Shown piece by piece: positions 28,671 through 38,500 of a DNA stretch of 64,000 nt. Made by a program: the position numbers and the translations under genes. Numbering within the stretch: the first letter of the stretch is position 1; each line of letters begins with the position of its first letter. Under the pieces are notes generated by a model. The model was not told where the DNA came from. It worked only from the letters and a program-made list of their open reading frames with translations, and did not search any database. Source of the DNA: Nitrosomonadales bacterium (GTDB taxonomy: Bacteria > Pseudomonadota > Gammaproteobacteria > Burkholderiales > Gallionellaceae); the NCBI GenBank assembly GCA_016199835.1, contig JACQFX010000039.1, positions 1 to 64,000 of the forward strand, in the 5' to 3' direction.

Positions 28671-30002
28671 TTACGCTTCCGCGACCTTCTCCGCCCACAA
28701 ATCATAGGAATCCGATTCGGTCACGCATACATCCACGAAGTCACCTGCTTTCAGTTTGTGCCCGTTTTTGATGTACACCACCCCGTCTATCTCCGGCGCA
28801 TCGGCCGCGCTCCTTGCGATCACGCCTTCCTGGCCGATCTCATCCACCAGCACGCGCAGGGTCTTGCCGACCTTGCGCCGCAGTATTCCGGCGCTGATTT
28901 CCTCCTGCTTTTGCATCAACTGGAACAGACGCTCCTCCTGCACCTCGGGCGGAACATGATCCGGCAAAGCGTTGGCCGTCGCGCCTTCGATCGGCGAATA
29001 CTTGAACGCGCCGACGCGATCCAGTTGCGCCTCTTCGAGGAAGGCCAGCAACTCCTCGAACTCCGCTTCCGTCTCGCCGGGGAAACCGACGATGAACGTG
29101 CTGCGCAGCGTGATGTCCGGACAGATGCTGCGCCATTGTTTGATACGCGCCAGCACGTTCTCGCTGTCTCCCGGACGTTTCATCAGTTTGAGTATGCGCT
29201 CGTTGGCATGCTGGAACGGCACGTCGAGATACGGCAGTATTTTCCCCTCGGCCATCAGTGGAATGAGTTCGTCCACATGCGGATAGGGATAGACGTAATG
29301 CATGCGCACCCATGCGCCGAGTTCGCCCAGCGCGGATGCCAGTTCGGTCATGCGCGTCCGGATCGGCTTGCCGCCCCAAAAGCCGGTGCGGTATTTCACG
29401 TCCACGCCATAAGCGCTGGTGTCCTGCGAAATCACCAGCAGTTCTTTCACGCCAGAATTCACCAGATGCTGCGCTTCTTCCATGACCTCGCCTATCGGTC
29501 GGCTGATCAGGTCGCCGCGCAAACTGGGGATGATGCAGAAGGTGCAACGGTGGTTGCAGCCTTCGGAGATTTTCAGGTAAGCATAATGCTTGGGCGTGAG
29601 ACGTATGCCTTGCGGCGGCACGAGATCGGAATAGGGATCGTGCGGCTTGGGCAGATGTGCATGCACGGCTTCCATCACTTCATCAGTCGCGTGCGGACCG
29701 CTGACGGCGAGCACCTTGGGATGCGTCTGCCGCACTATATCGCCCTTCGCGCCGAGGCAGCCCGTGACGATGACCTTGCCGTTCTCGGCCAGCGCTTCGC
29801 CTATGGCTTCCAGCGATTCGTCCACCGCGCTGTCTATGAAGCCGCAGGTGTTGACCACCACCAGATCGGCATCGGCATAACTCGGAGAGATCAGATAACC
29901 TTCAGCGCGCAAGCGCGTGAGGATGTGTTCGGAGTCTACTGTGGCCTTGGGGCAGCCGAGGGATACGAAGCCGACTTTCGGGGGGGTTTTACGTTGTATC
30001 AT
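28671..30002 (-). CDS. rimO: Ribosomal protein S12 methylthiotransferase RimO
   Basis: This 443-residue protein is read from the ATG at 30002; a TTG one codon earlier is rejected. It has the three UPF0004 cysteines ([27 protein letters not shown]) and the radical-SAM CxxxCxxC in GCNHRCTFC. The C-terminal TRAM domain is visible at the end ([20 protein letters not shown]). RimO adds a methylthio group to Asp88 of ribosomal protein S12, and the wording of [15 protein letters not shown] separates it from MiaB. All metal ligands are present. It forms no obvious operon with its neighbours. Confidence 0.97.
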   Translation of the reverse strand: MIQRKTPPKVGFVSLGCPKATVDSEHILTRLRAEGYLISPSYADADLVVVNTCGFIDSAVDESLEAIGEALAENGKVIVTGCLGAKGDIVRQTHPKVLAVSGPHATDEVMEAVHAHLPKPHDPYSDLVPPQGIRLTPKHYAYLKISEGCNHRCTFCIIPSLRGDLISRPIGEVMEEAQHLVNSGVKELLVISQDTSAYGVDVKYRTGFWGGKPIRTRMTELASALGELGAWVRMHYVYPYPHVDELIPLMAEGKILPYLDVPFQHANERILKLMKRPGDSENVLARIKQWRSICPDITLRSTFIVGFPGETEAEFEELLAFLEEAQLDRVGAFKYSPIEGATANALPDHVPPEVQEERLFQLMQKQEEISAGILRRKVGKTLRVLVDEIGQEGVIARSAADAPEIDGVVYIKNGHKLKAGDFVDVCVTESDSYDLWAEKVAEA

Positions 30003-30082
30003 CAATCTCTTCTAATGCAGCAGTTTAGGGCGTGTTAACACTAATTTACCTCGGTGTATCAGCTACGGTCAGCCCTGTAAGT

Positions 30083-30862
30083 TCACACTCCGAGCCAATA
30101 ATTGTTCAAGCCTATCGTGGCTACGCCCAACGCAATCAGCGCCACCTGCTGCACGGTATCGCGCAACTGCGCGCGCCTGTGCAAGCCGGGTATCAGGTCA
30201 GCCACTGCGACGTAGAGCAGACTCGCGGCCGCAATAGCCAGCAGCGACGGTATCCATGATTGCATGGTTTGCAGCACAAAGTAACCCAGTACACCACCCA
30301 GCACCGAGGCCAGGCTGGAAGCGAGGTTCAGCACCAGCGCCCGGGTCTTGCTGTAACCGGAATGCAACAGGATGGCGAAGTCGCCCACTTCCTGTGGAAT
30401 CTCGTGCGCGATGATCGCCAGCGCGGTGACTACCCCGACATGTATATCGGTAAGGAAAGCGGCTGCGATGATGATGCCATCCACGAAGTTATGGAAACCA
30501 TCGCCCACCGTGACCATCAAGCCGCTGCGTCCGTGATCGTGGCTATGCTCCTGATCCAGCAGCTCGTGCCCTTCGCAATGCTCCTGATGGCAGTGTCGCC
30601 ATAACACGAGTTTTTCCAGAATGAAGAACAGCAGGATGCCGAACAGTACCGTGCCGCTCAGGCTGGCCGCACTGGAAGTGCGCTCGATCGCTTCGGGCAG
30701 GATGTCGAGGAATACCGCGCCCAGCATCGCGCCGATGGCGTAGCTCACCATCGCGCCCAGATAGCGTTGCGCGCGCGAATTCAGCGCAAACACCGCAGCG
30801 CACATCACGCTCAATACACCGCCTGCGATGCTGGCGATAACAATCCAGGCCAGAATGCCCAT
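30083..30862 (-). CDS. ZIP-family metal transporter
   Basis: This 259-residue inner-membrane protein is read from the ATG at 30862. It has about eight hydrophobic segments. A cytosolic loop rich in His and acidic residues (HCHQEHCEGHELLDQEHSHDHG) is typical of ZIP transporters, as are VGDGFHNFVDGIII in helix IV and IAHEIPQEVGDFAIL in helix V, which carry the metal-binding His, Asn and Asp/Glu residues. ZIP proteins import zinc, iron or other divalent metals. A predicted start further upstream at 31033 would add a non-homologous leader. Confidence 0.93.
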   Translation of the reverse strand: MGILAWIVIASIAGGVLSVMCAAVFALNSRAQRYLGAMVSYAIGAMLGAVFLDILPEAIERTSSAASLSGTVLFGILLFFILEKLVLWRHCHQEHCEGHELLDQEHSHDHGRSGLMVTVGDGFHNFVDGIIIAAAFLTDIHVGVVTALAIIAHEIPQEVGDFAILLHSGYSKTRALVLNLASSLASVLGGVLGYFVLQTMQSWIPSLLAIAAASLLYVAVADLIPGLHRRAQLRDTVQQVALIALGVATIGLNNYWLGV

Positions 30863-31010
30863 GCCGGATCCAGAGAAAGAATGGGGGCGGATTATAGCAA
30901 CAAAGGCCGGTTTGTTCCGTGTGTCGCGACCTTTCGGTTTCCAGCCACATCGCTCGATGCATAAAACGCGATATGCAACCGCACCCGGCCGCAACCATTG
31001 AGGCTGCGCC

Positions 31011-31041
31011 AAATAAAAATGGCCCGGGATCACCGGGCCAT
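31011..31041 (-). terminator. Intrinsic terminator of the Sel1-repeat gene
   Basis: On the minus strand a ten-base GC stem (GGCCCGG ... CCGGGCC) is followed at once by TTTTTATTT, about 20 bases past the stop of the Sel1 gene. This is a textbook rho-independent terminator. Confidence 0.85.
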
Positions 31042-31060
31042 CAGCATGATCCTGTCCCTG

Positions 31061-32533
31061 CTACTTCCTGTGCTGCTCCAGCCATTCCCGCGCGAGTTCT
31101 TGCGCCTTCTCGAGCTGCCGGGGCGACATGGAAGCCTCGGCCATACGCTTGGGTTCAGCCGCGTTTTTCTCGCCCGCCCCTAACGCCAGGTTGAGCCACT
31201 TATGCGCTTGCAACATATCATATGGCACGCCTTGCCCCTTGGTGTACATCAAGCCAAGATTGCTTTGCGCTGCCGCGTTGCCCTGCTCTGCCGCCTTGCG
31301 GTACCAGTCTGCCGCTTCCTTGAAATCCTGCGGCACGCCCTGCCCATTGAAATATTTCACACCCAGATTATTTTGCGCCGTCGCATCCCCGCGCTCCGCC
31401 GCCTTGCGGTACCAGGATGCCGCCGCCGTATAATCCTGCGGCACGCCCTGGCCGTTCGCGCACATCACGCCCATGGTCAACTGCGCCGTCACATCCCCGC
31501 GCTCTGCCGCCTTGCGATACCAGACAGCCGCTTGCTTGACGTCCTTCTTCACACCTTTGCCGTCCGCATACATCCGGGCCAGCGTCATCTGCCCTGCCAC
31601 ATTCCCGTTGTCAGCCAGTTTGCGGTACCAGTCTGCCGCCGCTTTCTCGTCCTGCGGCACGCCTTGACCGTCGACATACATTTGCGCAAGGGCGCGTTGT
31701 GCCGGAACATTCCCCTGATCCGCCGCTTTGCGGTACCAGGCTGCCGCTTGCTTGTAATCCTGTTCGACACCCTTGCCTTCGGCGTACATCTGCCCCATGG
31801 TGTACTGCGCAACGGCATCGCCTTTGTCCGCCACTTTGCGGTACCAGGACACGGCCATCTTGTAATCCTGCGGCACCCCTTTGCCCTGAGCATACATCTG
31901 CCCGAGTTTAAACTTCTCTGCTGCATCTCCGCGCTCTGCCGCCTTGGCATACCAGCGCGCAGCTTCCCTCGGGTCTTTCTCCACGCCCTGCCCGGTGGAA
32001 TACATCTGCCCGAGTTTGAATTGCTCCGCCGCGTCGCCCTGCTCCGCCGCCTTGGCGTACCACACGGCCGCTTCCTTGAGGTCTTTGTTCATGCCCAACC
32101 CCCTGGAGTACATCTGCGCCAGCGTACGCTGCGCCAGAGCATCGCCCTGTTCAGCCGCCTTGCGGTACAACAGCGCTGCCTCATGGATGTCCTTATGCAC
32201 CCCTTTGCCGCCCGCATACATCTCGGCCAGCTCGCTCTGTGCCGCAAGGTATCCCTGATTGGCCGCCTTGCGATACCACAATGCGGTTACCCGCAGATCC
32301 TTATGCACGCCATTTCCGTCGCGGTACATCTGTCCGAGCTTGTATTGCGCGACCGCGTCGCCATCGACCGCCAGCACCCGGAACCCGTACAGCGCTTCCA
32401 GATAGCGCCCTTTTTTGTATGCCTTGATAGCATCCTGCAAATTGACCTTGGACTGCTGTGTTTCCGCGCTGTGCGCGGGCAAGGCCACGGCAACGCAGAG
32501 CGCAAGCAACAACACGCGTATCCTGTTATTCAT
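31061..32533 (-). CDS. Exported Sel1-repeat (SEL1-like) protein
   Basis: This 490-residue protein is read from the ATG at 32533 (MNNRIRVLLLALCVAVALPAHSA), a clean Sec signal peptide. The mature part contains eleven tandem 36-residue Sel1-like repeats, each with the pattern A..LG.MY..G.GV..D...A..WYRKAA, then a C-terminal helix (MLQAHKWLNLAL) and a charged tail. Sel1 repeats are TPR-like solenoids that scaffold protein complexes in the periplasm. The DNA of neighbouring repeats is strongly alike, so the locus is prone to unequal recombination. It has its own terminator. The binding partner is unknown. Confidence 0.93.
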   Translation of the reverse strand: MNNRIRVLLLALCVAVALPAHSAETQQSKVNLQDAIKAYKKGRYLEALYGFRVLAVDGDAVAQYKLGQMYRDGNGVHKDLRVTALWYRKAANQGYLAAQSELAEMYAGGKGVHKDIHEAALLYRKAAEQGDALAQRTLAQMYSRGLGMNKDLKEAAVWYAKAAEQGDAAEQFKLGQMYSTGQGVEKDPREAARWYAKAAERGDAAEKFKLGQMYAQGKGVPQDYKMAVSWYRKVADKGDAVAQYTMGQMYAEGKGVEQDYKQAAAWYRKAADQGNVPAQRALAQMYVDGQGVPQDEKAAADWYRKLADNGNVAGQMTLARMYADGKGVKKDVKQAAVWYRKAAERGDVTAQLTMGVMCANGQGVPQDYTAAASWYRKAAERGDATAQNNLGVKYFNGQGVPQDFKEAADWYRKAAEQGNAAAQSNLGLMYTKGQGVPYDMLQAHKWLNLALGAGEKNAAEPKRMAEASMSPRQLEKAQELAREWLEQHRK

Positions 32534-32747
32534 GAATGATGGCATCCGACGCAACCGATGCTCAGACCGTGCTGCCCGACTGCACCGGGAACCACAGCAA
32601 ACGCTGCGTAAACATATTGGGAATTCTTTGGCTGGGCGACGAGCCGGACATCGAGATCACTTTCGTTTCGCCGAACTGCCTGACCGGGAAATTGTGCATC
32701 GCGTCCTCATATTGCTGCGCCTTCGCCTGATACCGCGCCGGGAAATG

Positions 32748-32786
32748 CGCGGAAGGAAACGGCTCTCTGCCAACGGCGGAGAGCCG
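32748..32786 (-). terminator. Intrinsic terminator of the HU gene
   Basis: A seven to eight-base stem (CGGCTCTC / GAGAGCCG in plus-strand terms) starts about 11 bases after the HU stop on the minus strand. It is followed by GTTTCCTTCC, a T-rich but imperfect tail. Confidence 0.65.
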
Positions 32787-32796
32787 TGGTCTTGCC

Positions 32797-33081
32797 TTAC
32801 TTCTTGGTGCCGTTGACTGCTGCCTTGAGTGCAGCGCCAGCCTTGAATGCCGGAACCTTGGATGCCTTGATCTTGAGTTCAGCGCCAGTCTTGGGGTTGC
32901 GGCCCACGCGGGCTGCACGCTTGCGCACTTCGAAAGAACCAAAGCCAACCAGGGAAACGGAATCACCCTTCTTCAGCGCGCCGGAAACGACTTCGATAAC
33001 TGCGCCGATGGTACGGTCGGCTTCTGCCTTGCTAACGTCCAACTTGCTCGCCAGGGCTTCGGCCATCTCTTTTCTGTTCAT
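32797..33081 (-). CDS. hup: HU-family DNA-binding protein
   Basis: This 94-residue protein is read from the ATG at 33081 with AAGGGG eight bases upstream. It is a complete HU/IHF-type histone-like protein: [14 protein letters not shown] at the N-terminus, [25 protein letters not shown] with the beta-arm, and a C-terminus extended to [21 protein letters not shown] as in betaproteobacterial HU-beta proteins. HU wraps and bends DNA and organises the nucleoid. The high Ala/Lys composition is normal. It is monocistronic, with an upstream space of about 210 bases and its own terminator. Confidence 0.96.
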   Translation of the reverse strand: MNRKEMAEALASKLDVSKAEADRTIGAVIEVVSGALKKGDSVSLVGFGSFEVRKRAARVGRNPKTGAELKIKASKVPAFKAGAALKAAVNGTKK

Positions 33082-33294
33082 GTAATCCCCTTCGTAAAGA
33101 TTGAAAAAACCGCACGTCGCGGTGACTGCAACACCAACCGGGATATCACTCCCGAACCACCCAGCCCGCCTGACACACCGGGCAAAAACTTGCTGATCCA
33201 ACCATCGAGCCGTGCCGTTTACAACCCCAACCCGATCGTCAACCGGAAAGTTACCACAAAATTCGTTCTTGCAAAATCCATATGCAATGAATTT

Positions 33295-34911
33295 TTATAT
33301 GCCTGAAACCCTAGGAAACAGTTGACTTCCCGACGTTCGCCCGGCCAGCAACTGCTCCAGCCTGCCCCGGCCCGCCGCATCTTCGCCGCCATTCAGCTCC
33401 ACCGCACATGCCGATTCCTGCGCCAACAAAGGCTGCTGCACGACTTGCAGCGCCTGCAATACATCAAGATCGGCTTCCGATGCATCATGTGCTTTATCGC
33501 GCCGTTGCACGATGCGCGCGCGCAGCATGGCCGCATCAGCGCGCATGGATGCGATGGCGAACGGCACATCCATGTCCCGCGCCAGCGCGCGAAACTGCTC
33601 GCGCTCATCCTGCCGCAGAAAGGCTGCATCCACGATCACCGGGAAACCCGCATCGAGCAGGCCTCGCGCCAGTTCGAGCAAACGTGCGTAGGTGCGGCGC
33701 GTTGCGTCCGCCGTGTAGATGCCCTCGCCTGTGGCGGAACGGCTGCTGTCGAGCGGGCGCATGCCGAACAGGCGCTTGCGTTCCACATCGGAGCGTATGC
33801 GTATCGCACCCCAGTGTTCGGCAGCAGATCGCGCGAACATGCTCTTGCCCGATCCCGGTAGCCCATGGGTGATGATCAATGCACGCCGCCGCGTGAAACA
33901 GGTATAGGCCAGCGTCAGGTAATCGCGGCAGGCCGCCAGCTCATGCTTGCGCGCACGCCCGGCCTGCGAGGCGCGGATGGCAGCGACCTTGGCGCGCACC
34001 GTGGCGCGATAAGCCAGATAAAAACGCAGCACGGCCACGCCCGCATAATCGCCGGTCGCCTCCAGCCACGCATTCAGGAAACGATATGCCAGATCGGCAC
34101 GCTGCCTGTGCAGCAGATCCATCACTAGGAACGCTGCCTCGTCCATCACGTCTATCCAGCGCAAAGCCGGGCTGAACTCGATACCGTCGAAAGGAACCAG
34201 CTCATCGCCGATCAGCACGATGTTGCCGAGATGCAAGTCACCGTGGCATTCGCGCACGAAACCTTGCGCGCGCCGCTGCGTAAAAATATTGGCGCACGCC
34301 GTGAATTCCTGCGCGGCGATCTGTTCCAGCCCTGCCACGGCATCACGTCCGGCCTGATCCGTCAGCAACATTTGCAATTGCGTGAAATTCTGCATGCTCT
34401 CGTCGCGTATCGTCGCCGCTGAGCCGAACTTCGAACCTGCTTCCGCCCTCGGCAAGTCGCTGTGGAATGCAGCCAGCAGCGCAGCCAGTTTATCTATATG
34501 CTGCGGCGTGATCTTGCCGCGCGCCAGCAATCTATCCATCTGGTTCGCGGTGGCAAAACGCCGCATGCACACGGCGTATTCAAGCACTGGCTGCGCATCA
34601 AATTCAGGCTGCTCCGGACTGCCGCCGATAGCAACGACATCGAGATAAATCTTCGGCGCGAGACGGCGGTTGAGCCTGACTTCTTCGTCGCAACAGAAGC
34701 GTCGCGCATCCAGCGTGGTGTAATCGAGAAAACCCAGATCGAGCGCCTTCTTGATCTTATAGGCATAACGCCCGGCCAGCAGCACCCACGAGATATGCGT
34801 CTCGATCACGCGCACCGTCTTCGCTGCATGGGGAAAGCAATGGCCGTCGCGCAACGCGGCGATCAACGTTTGCTGGGCGGAGTAATCGATTTGATTGGTG
34901 CGTACAGGCAT
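33295..34911 (-). CDS. Bifunctional APH-like kinase / AAA_33 ATPase
   Basis: This 538-residue protein joins an aminoglycoside-phosphotransferase-like kinase domain (about 1-330) with a P-loop kinase-like domain (about 340-510). The first carries the catalytic HGDLHLGNIVLI (H-x-D-x-x-x-x-N) and VPFDGIEF (metal-binding Asp). The second has Walker A HGLPGSGKSMFARSAAEHWG and RSDVERKRLFG, as in zeta-toxin-like and polynucleotide-kinase-like ATPases. This pairing is seen in many proteobacterial genomes, but the substrates are unknown. Antibiotic resistance should not be assumed, because the APH fold is used for many small-molecule and protein kinases. Confidence 0.85.
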   Translation of the reverse strand: MPVRTNQIDYSAQQTLIAALRDGHCFPHAAKTVRVIETHISWVLLAGRYAYKIKKALDLGFLDYTTLDARRFCCDEEVRLNRRLAPKIYLDVVAIGGSPEQPEFDAQPVLEYAVCMRRFATANQMDRLLARGKITPQHIDKLAALLAAFHSDLPRAEAGSKFGSAATIRDESMQNFTQLQMLLTDQAGRDAVAGLEQIAAQEFTACANIFTQRRAQGFVRECHGDLHLGNIVLIGDELVPFDGIEFSPALRWIDVMDEAAFLVMDLLHRQRADLAYRFLNAWLEATGDYAGVAVLRFYLAYRATVRAKVAAIRASQAGRARKHELAACRDYLTLAYTCFTRRRALIITHGLPGSGKSMFARSAAEHWGAIRIRSDVERKRLFGMRPLDSSRSATGEGIYTADATRRTYARLLELARGLLDAGFPVIVDAAFLRQDEREQFRALARDMDVPFAIASMRADAAMLRARIVQRRDKAHDASEADLDVLQALQVVQQPLLAQESACAVELNGGEDAAGRGRLEQLLAGRTSGSQLFPRVSGI

Positions 34912-35401
34912 CTGAGTATCCTGGTGCTCCTGCCCTCATCTTTATGGCAGAGGCACAGATTACACCGATGCGCATAGGTTGCCCATGAGATGACTGCATT
35001 CCGATACGGCCACCGAATTTAGATGACATACAACGAATACGATGACATACAACGAATACATAGTCAGCACGCCACGAGCGAATGCCGTCATTGACACCCA
35101 TCCAGTCCTCTAATAGAGTCGCGCCACTTGCGCAACCGCCAAACAAACCGCACCGCAATGCACGGTGCAGACTCGGCGGAAATCAGACTAGGAGGCTGGC
35201 GCAATTCCCTTTCTCATCCCCTCTTCCGCCTGCTGGAGAGGGTTAGGGAGAGGGCGATTTCCGCACACGCGGATTTAAATTGTTATTAAGGGGATAACAA
35301 TGCTGGCCTCCATACACCTCATTCGTGATGCACGGGCGACGACCTGCGACTCCGCATGCGCGATGTTTGGCTCCCGCAGTTTTAATCCCAAAGAGTTCCT
35401 G
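34912..35401. other. Intergenic region upstream of the CRISPR-Cas locus
   Basis: About 490 bases separate the APH-AAA gene from the tracrRNA gene. They contain a perfect 19-bp tandem duplication of GATGACATACAACGAATAC at 35022-35059 and a CCCTCT/AGAGGG imperfect palindrome at about 35215-35252. A small open frame begins at 35300 behind AAGGGG. Otherwise I see no gene; the left end has mixed composition with no coding bias. Confidence 0.6.
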
Positions 35402-35527
35402 AAAAGAGAAAACCCAGCGAGTTGCCTCGCTGGGTTTGGATACAGAATCTTTCGATTCTTTATTGTAGCAACGGCTCTCACCCCGGATGAACTACAACGG
35501 TTGCATTATCACGGAGAACAAGCATGA
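35300..35527 (+). CDS. Possible 75-residue leader frame ending at the cas9 start
   Basis: An ATG at 35300, preceded by a strong AAGGGG about 7-12 bases upstream, opens a 75-residue frame. It ends with TGA overlapping the cas9 ATG (ATGA). Its second half is the antisense of the tracrRNA anti-repeat and terminator, so its codons are constrained by RNA structure and it may not be a protein gene. It could be a leader peptide coupling translation to cas9, or pure chance. No domain is recognised. Confidence 0.3.
   Translation: MLASIHLIRDARATTCDSACAMFGSRSFNPKEFLKRENPASCLAGFGYRIFRFFIVATALTPDELQRLHYHGEQA
35402..35437 (-). terminator. tracrRNA terminator hairpin
   Basis: AAACCCAGCGAG and CTCGCTGGGTTT form a 12-bp stem with a GCAA tetraloop, followed on the minus strand by TTTTCTCTTTT. 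This defines the 3' end of the tracrRNA near 35402. Confidence 0.9.
35402..35498 (-). ncRNA. tracrRNA: tracrRNA of the type II-C CRISPR-Cas9 system
   Basis: The minus strand from about 35498 to 35402 has the full plan of a tracrRNA. The 5' part (35462-35498) is an anti-repeat. It is complementary to the array repeat over CATCCGGGGTGAGAG plus flanking GTAG, then has a bulge (CCGTT opposite TCCCT) and a second pairing block (GCTACAA). The bulge and lower stem, ending CCGTTGCTACAATAA, closely resemble my memory of the Neisseria meningitidis tracrRNA. A stem-loop AGAATC-GAAA-GATTCT follows at 35444-35459, then a 12-bp terminator hairpin with a T-rich tail. The gene runs away from cas9. Confidence 0.88.
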
Positions 35528-35534
35528 CTAGCAA
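35505..35534 (-). promoter_or_regulatory. Predicted tracrRNA promoter overlapping the cas9 start
   Basis: On the minus strand a -10 GATAAT (plus coordinates 35505-35510) and a -35-like TTGCTA (35529-35534) are 18 bases apart. This places the transcription start near 35498, exactly at the anti-repeat. The -35 lies inside cas9 codons 2-4 and the -10 just upstream of its Shine-Dalgarno. It matches consensus at 5/6 and 4/6 positions. Competition between tracrRNA transcription and cas9 expression would follow. Confidence 0.55.
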
Positions 35535-38500
35535 GCAGAAAAATCTTGGCCCGCTCACCTTCGGATTGGACATCGGTATTGCGTCGGTTGGATGGGCGGT
35601 ATTGGGAGAGAACCGTATCGTTGATCTTGGAGTGCGGTGCTTCGACAAAGCGGAAACCGCCAAAGAGGGCGAATCGCTCAACCTAGCGCGGCGCACTGCA
35701 CGCCTCATGCGCCGCCGTTTACGCCGTCGCGCGTGGCGACTCACCAAGCTGGCACGACTGCTCAAGCGCGAAAGCCTGATCTCTGATGCAAACCTCCTCA
35801 AGCAACAACCTGCAAAAGGTTTTAAGACGCCCAACCTGTGGAAGCTGCGCGTGGAAGCGCTCGACCGCAAACTCGAGGCCGAGGAATGGGCGCGCGTGAT
35901 TTACCATTTGTGCAAGCATCGCGGCTTCCACTGGATCAGCCGCGCAGAAGCCAAGGCTGCGGACAGCGATAACGAAGGCGGCAAGGTCAAGAAAGGGTTG
36001 GCTGGCACCAAGAAGCTGATGCAGGAGAAGAACTACCGCACTGCGGCGGAGATGGTATGGAAAGAATTTTTCAAGCTGCGTGAAGATCAAGACGGAAAGC
36101 CTGCATTAACCGAGAAAACACAAGAACCAATCTTTGATGGCGTAGCGCGCAACAAACAAGGCGATTACAGCAAGGCGCTCTCGCGCGAGTTGCTTGCTGA
36201 TGAATTGAGAACCCTGTTCCAGCATCAGCGCGAATCCGGCAACCCTCACGCAAGCGAAAAACTGGAAGCCGCCATCCTCGGCAACGGCGACAAGAAGAGC
36301 GGATTGTTCTGGGCGCAAAAGCCAGCGCTGGCAGGAAAAGACTTGTTGAAGATGCTCGGACACTGCACTTTCGAGAAAGCGGAATTCCGTGCGCCCAAAG
36401 CCAGCTTCAGCGCCGAGCGCCATGTCTGGCTGACGCGCCTCAACAATCTGCGCATCGTGGTGGATGGAAAAATACGTTCGCTCACCGAAGCGGAACGGCA
36501 AATCGTTCTGCCTCTGCCCTACGATCAAGCCGGCGACTTCAGCTACAAACAACTACGCAAGGCACTGACAAAAGCTGGACTGTCTGACGAATTCCGCTTC
36601 GCGGGCCTTTCCTATCCGAGCGACAAGCAGAAAACCGAAGAGAAAGCCAAAGACCCGGAAGACGAAAAACTCATCAAACTGCCCGCATGGCAAGAATTGA
36701 AGAAGGCGCTAAAGGACAAGGAATTAGAAACCGAGTGGCTAAAAATCTCGGTAGCTGCACGCGATGGCAAGCCACAATTACTCGATAAAATCTCCGAAGT
36801 GCTTTCCGTGTACAAAGAAGATGCGGAAGTCGAAGCCGAGTTACGCAAGCTGGATTTGCCCGGCAAAGACAAGATGGTGGATGCCCTGCTCGACATCCGC
36901 TTCGACAAGTTCAGCAACCTCTCGCTCAAGGCGCTATACAACATCCTGCCGCACATGGAAGCGGGGCTGCGTTATGACGAAGCCTGCATAAAGGCGGGCT
37001 ACCACCACAGCCAGTTGCACAAAGTCGGAGACGGCGAGCATACCTACCTGCCGCCGTTCTACTCCGGGCGCGATAAAGATGGGCGCCTGAAATTCAACGA
37101 GGACATGGACATCCCGCGCAACCCGGTGGTGCTGCGCGCGCTCAACCAAGCGCGCAAGGTGGTTAATGCGCTTATCCGCAAATACGGCTCGCCCCATGAG
37201 GTGCATATCGAAATGGCCAGAGACTTAACAAGGCCATTAAAAGGGCATTGGTCGGAAAGCGGAAAATATATTGAAGGTCGCCTAGACGTCATGAAAATGC
37301 AGGGCGAATTCCGTGAGCGAAATGAAAAAGACAAGGCGGCCTTCGCCAGCGAATTCAACATCACCGGCGCAGTCAAAGGCAAGGACTTCGAGAAATACCA
37401 ACTCTACCGCGAGCAACAAGGCAAATGCGCCTACTCGCTGGGGGCCATGGACATCAACCGTCTCTGGGAGCAGGGCTATGTCGAGATAGACCATGCCCTG
37501 CCCTATTCGCGCAGTTTTGATGACAGCAAGAACAATCGGGTGCTGGTGCTGGCACGGGAAAATCGCAACAAGGGAAACATGACGCCTTACGAATATCTTG
37601 GAGGCGTAGAGAACAGTCCGCGCTGGCAAAACTTCGTCGGCTTCGTCAACACCACCAAGACATACCGGCAAGCCAAACGCAACCGCCTGCTCAAGAAAGA
37701 TTTCGGCGACAAGGAAGCCAAGGACTTCCGCGACCGCAACCTCAACGACACCCGCTACATCTGCCGCTTCTTCAAGAACTACGTCGAGCGCTATTTGAAG
37801 CTGCACGATGAAAGCGATGCGAAACGCTGCGTGGTTCTCAGCGGCCAGATGACCTCCTTCCTGCGCGCCCGCTGGGGGTTAGTCAAGGTGCGCGGCGACT
37901 CCGACCGCCACCATGCGCTGGATGCCGCCGTGGTCGCCGCATCCAGCCACGGCATGGTCAAGCGCCTGTCCGATTACTCGCGCCGCAAGGAACTGGAAAA
38001 AGTGCGCGAAGGCTTCGTGGATATGGAAACCGGCGAGATCGTGAACCCCGCAATGTTCGAAAAACTCGAACAGCACTTCCCTTCTCCATGGTCGCATTTC
38101 CGCGATGAATTACTGGCACGGCTTTCGATTGACGATCCCGCAAAGCTGCGCGCCGAAATGGAAAGGCTGGGCAATTATCCGGCGGATACACTGGAAGCAT
38201 TGCGCCCGCTGTTCGTCTCACGCGCTCCACAACGGCGCAATGGTGGCGCAGCACACATGGATACGATCTACACAAAACCACGAGATGGCCATGTACTCAT
38301 GATCGAAGACAAAGAGGCAAAGAAAATTGCAAAAGATAAGGCCGAAAAAGTATTGCGCCCTGCTTCTACCGATGAAAAGGACAGCATGGCTATTGCTCGT
38401 ATCGGCGTAACGGACAAAGATAGCAAAGGTAACTACAAGCTCACCTTGGAAAAACTGGATGACATTGTTGATCCACGCCGCAACGAACGAATGATTGAAG

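Noticed and set aside
28758-30038. A 426-residue plus-strand frame opposite rimO
   Set aside because: The minus strand encodes a complete RimO with all cysteine motifs, so this frame is a shadow.
31061-32533. Sel1 tandem DNA repeats as a second repeat array
   Set aside because: The period is coding (36 codons) with no constant spacer structure; they are protein repeats, not CRISPR.
31202-32539. A 445-residue plus-strand frame in the Sel1 region
   Set aside because: It mirrors the Sel1 repeats on the other strand and is repetitive for that reason.
32536-32730. A 64-residue plus-strand frame beside the Sel1 gene
   Set aside because: No good Shine-Dalgarno and no recognisable domain; it spans a terminator-containing gap.
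33295-34911. Aminoglycoside resistance from the APH-like domain
   Set aside because: The APH fold is widespread in unrelated kinases and here is fused to a P-loop ATPase; no resistance-gene context is present.
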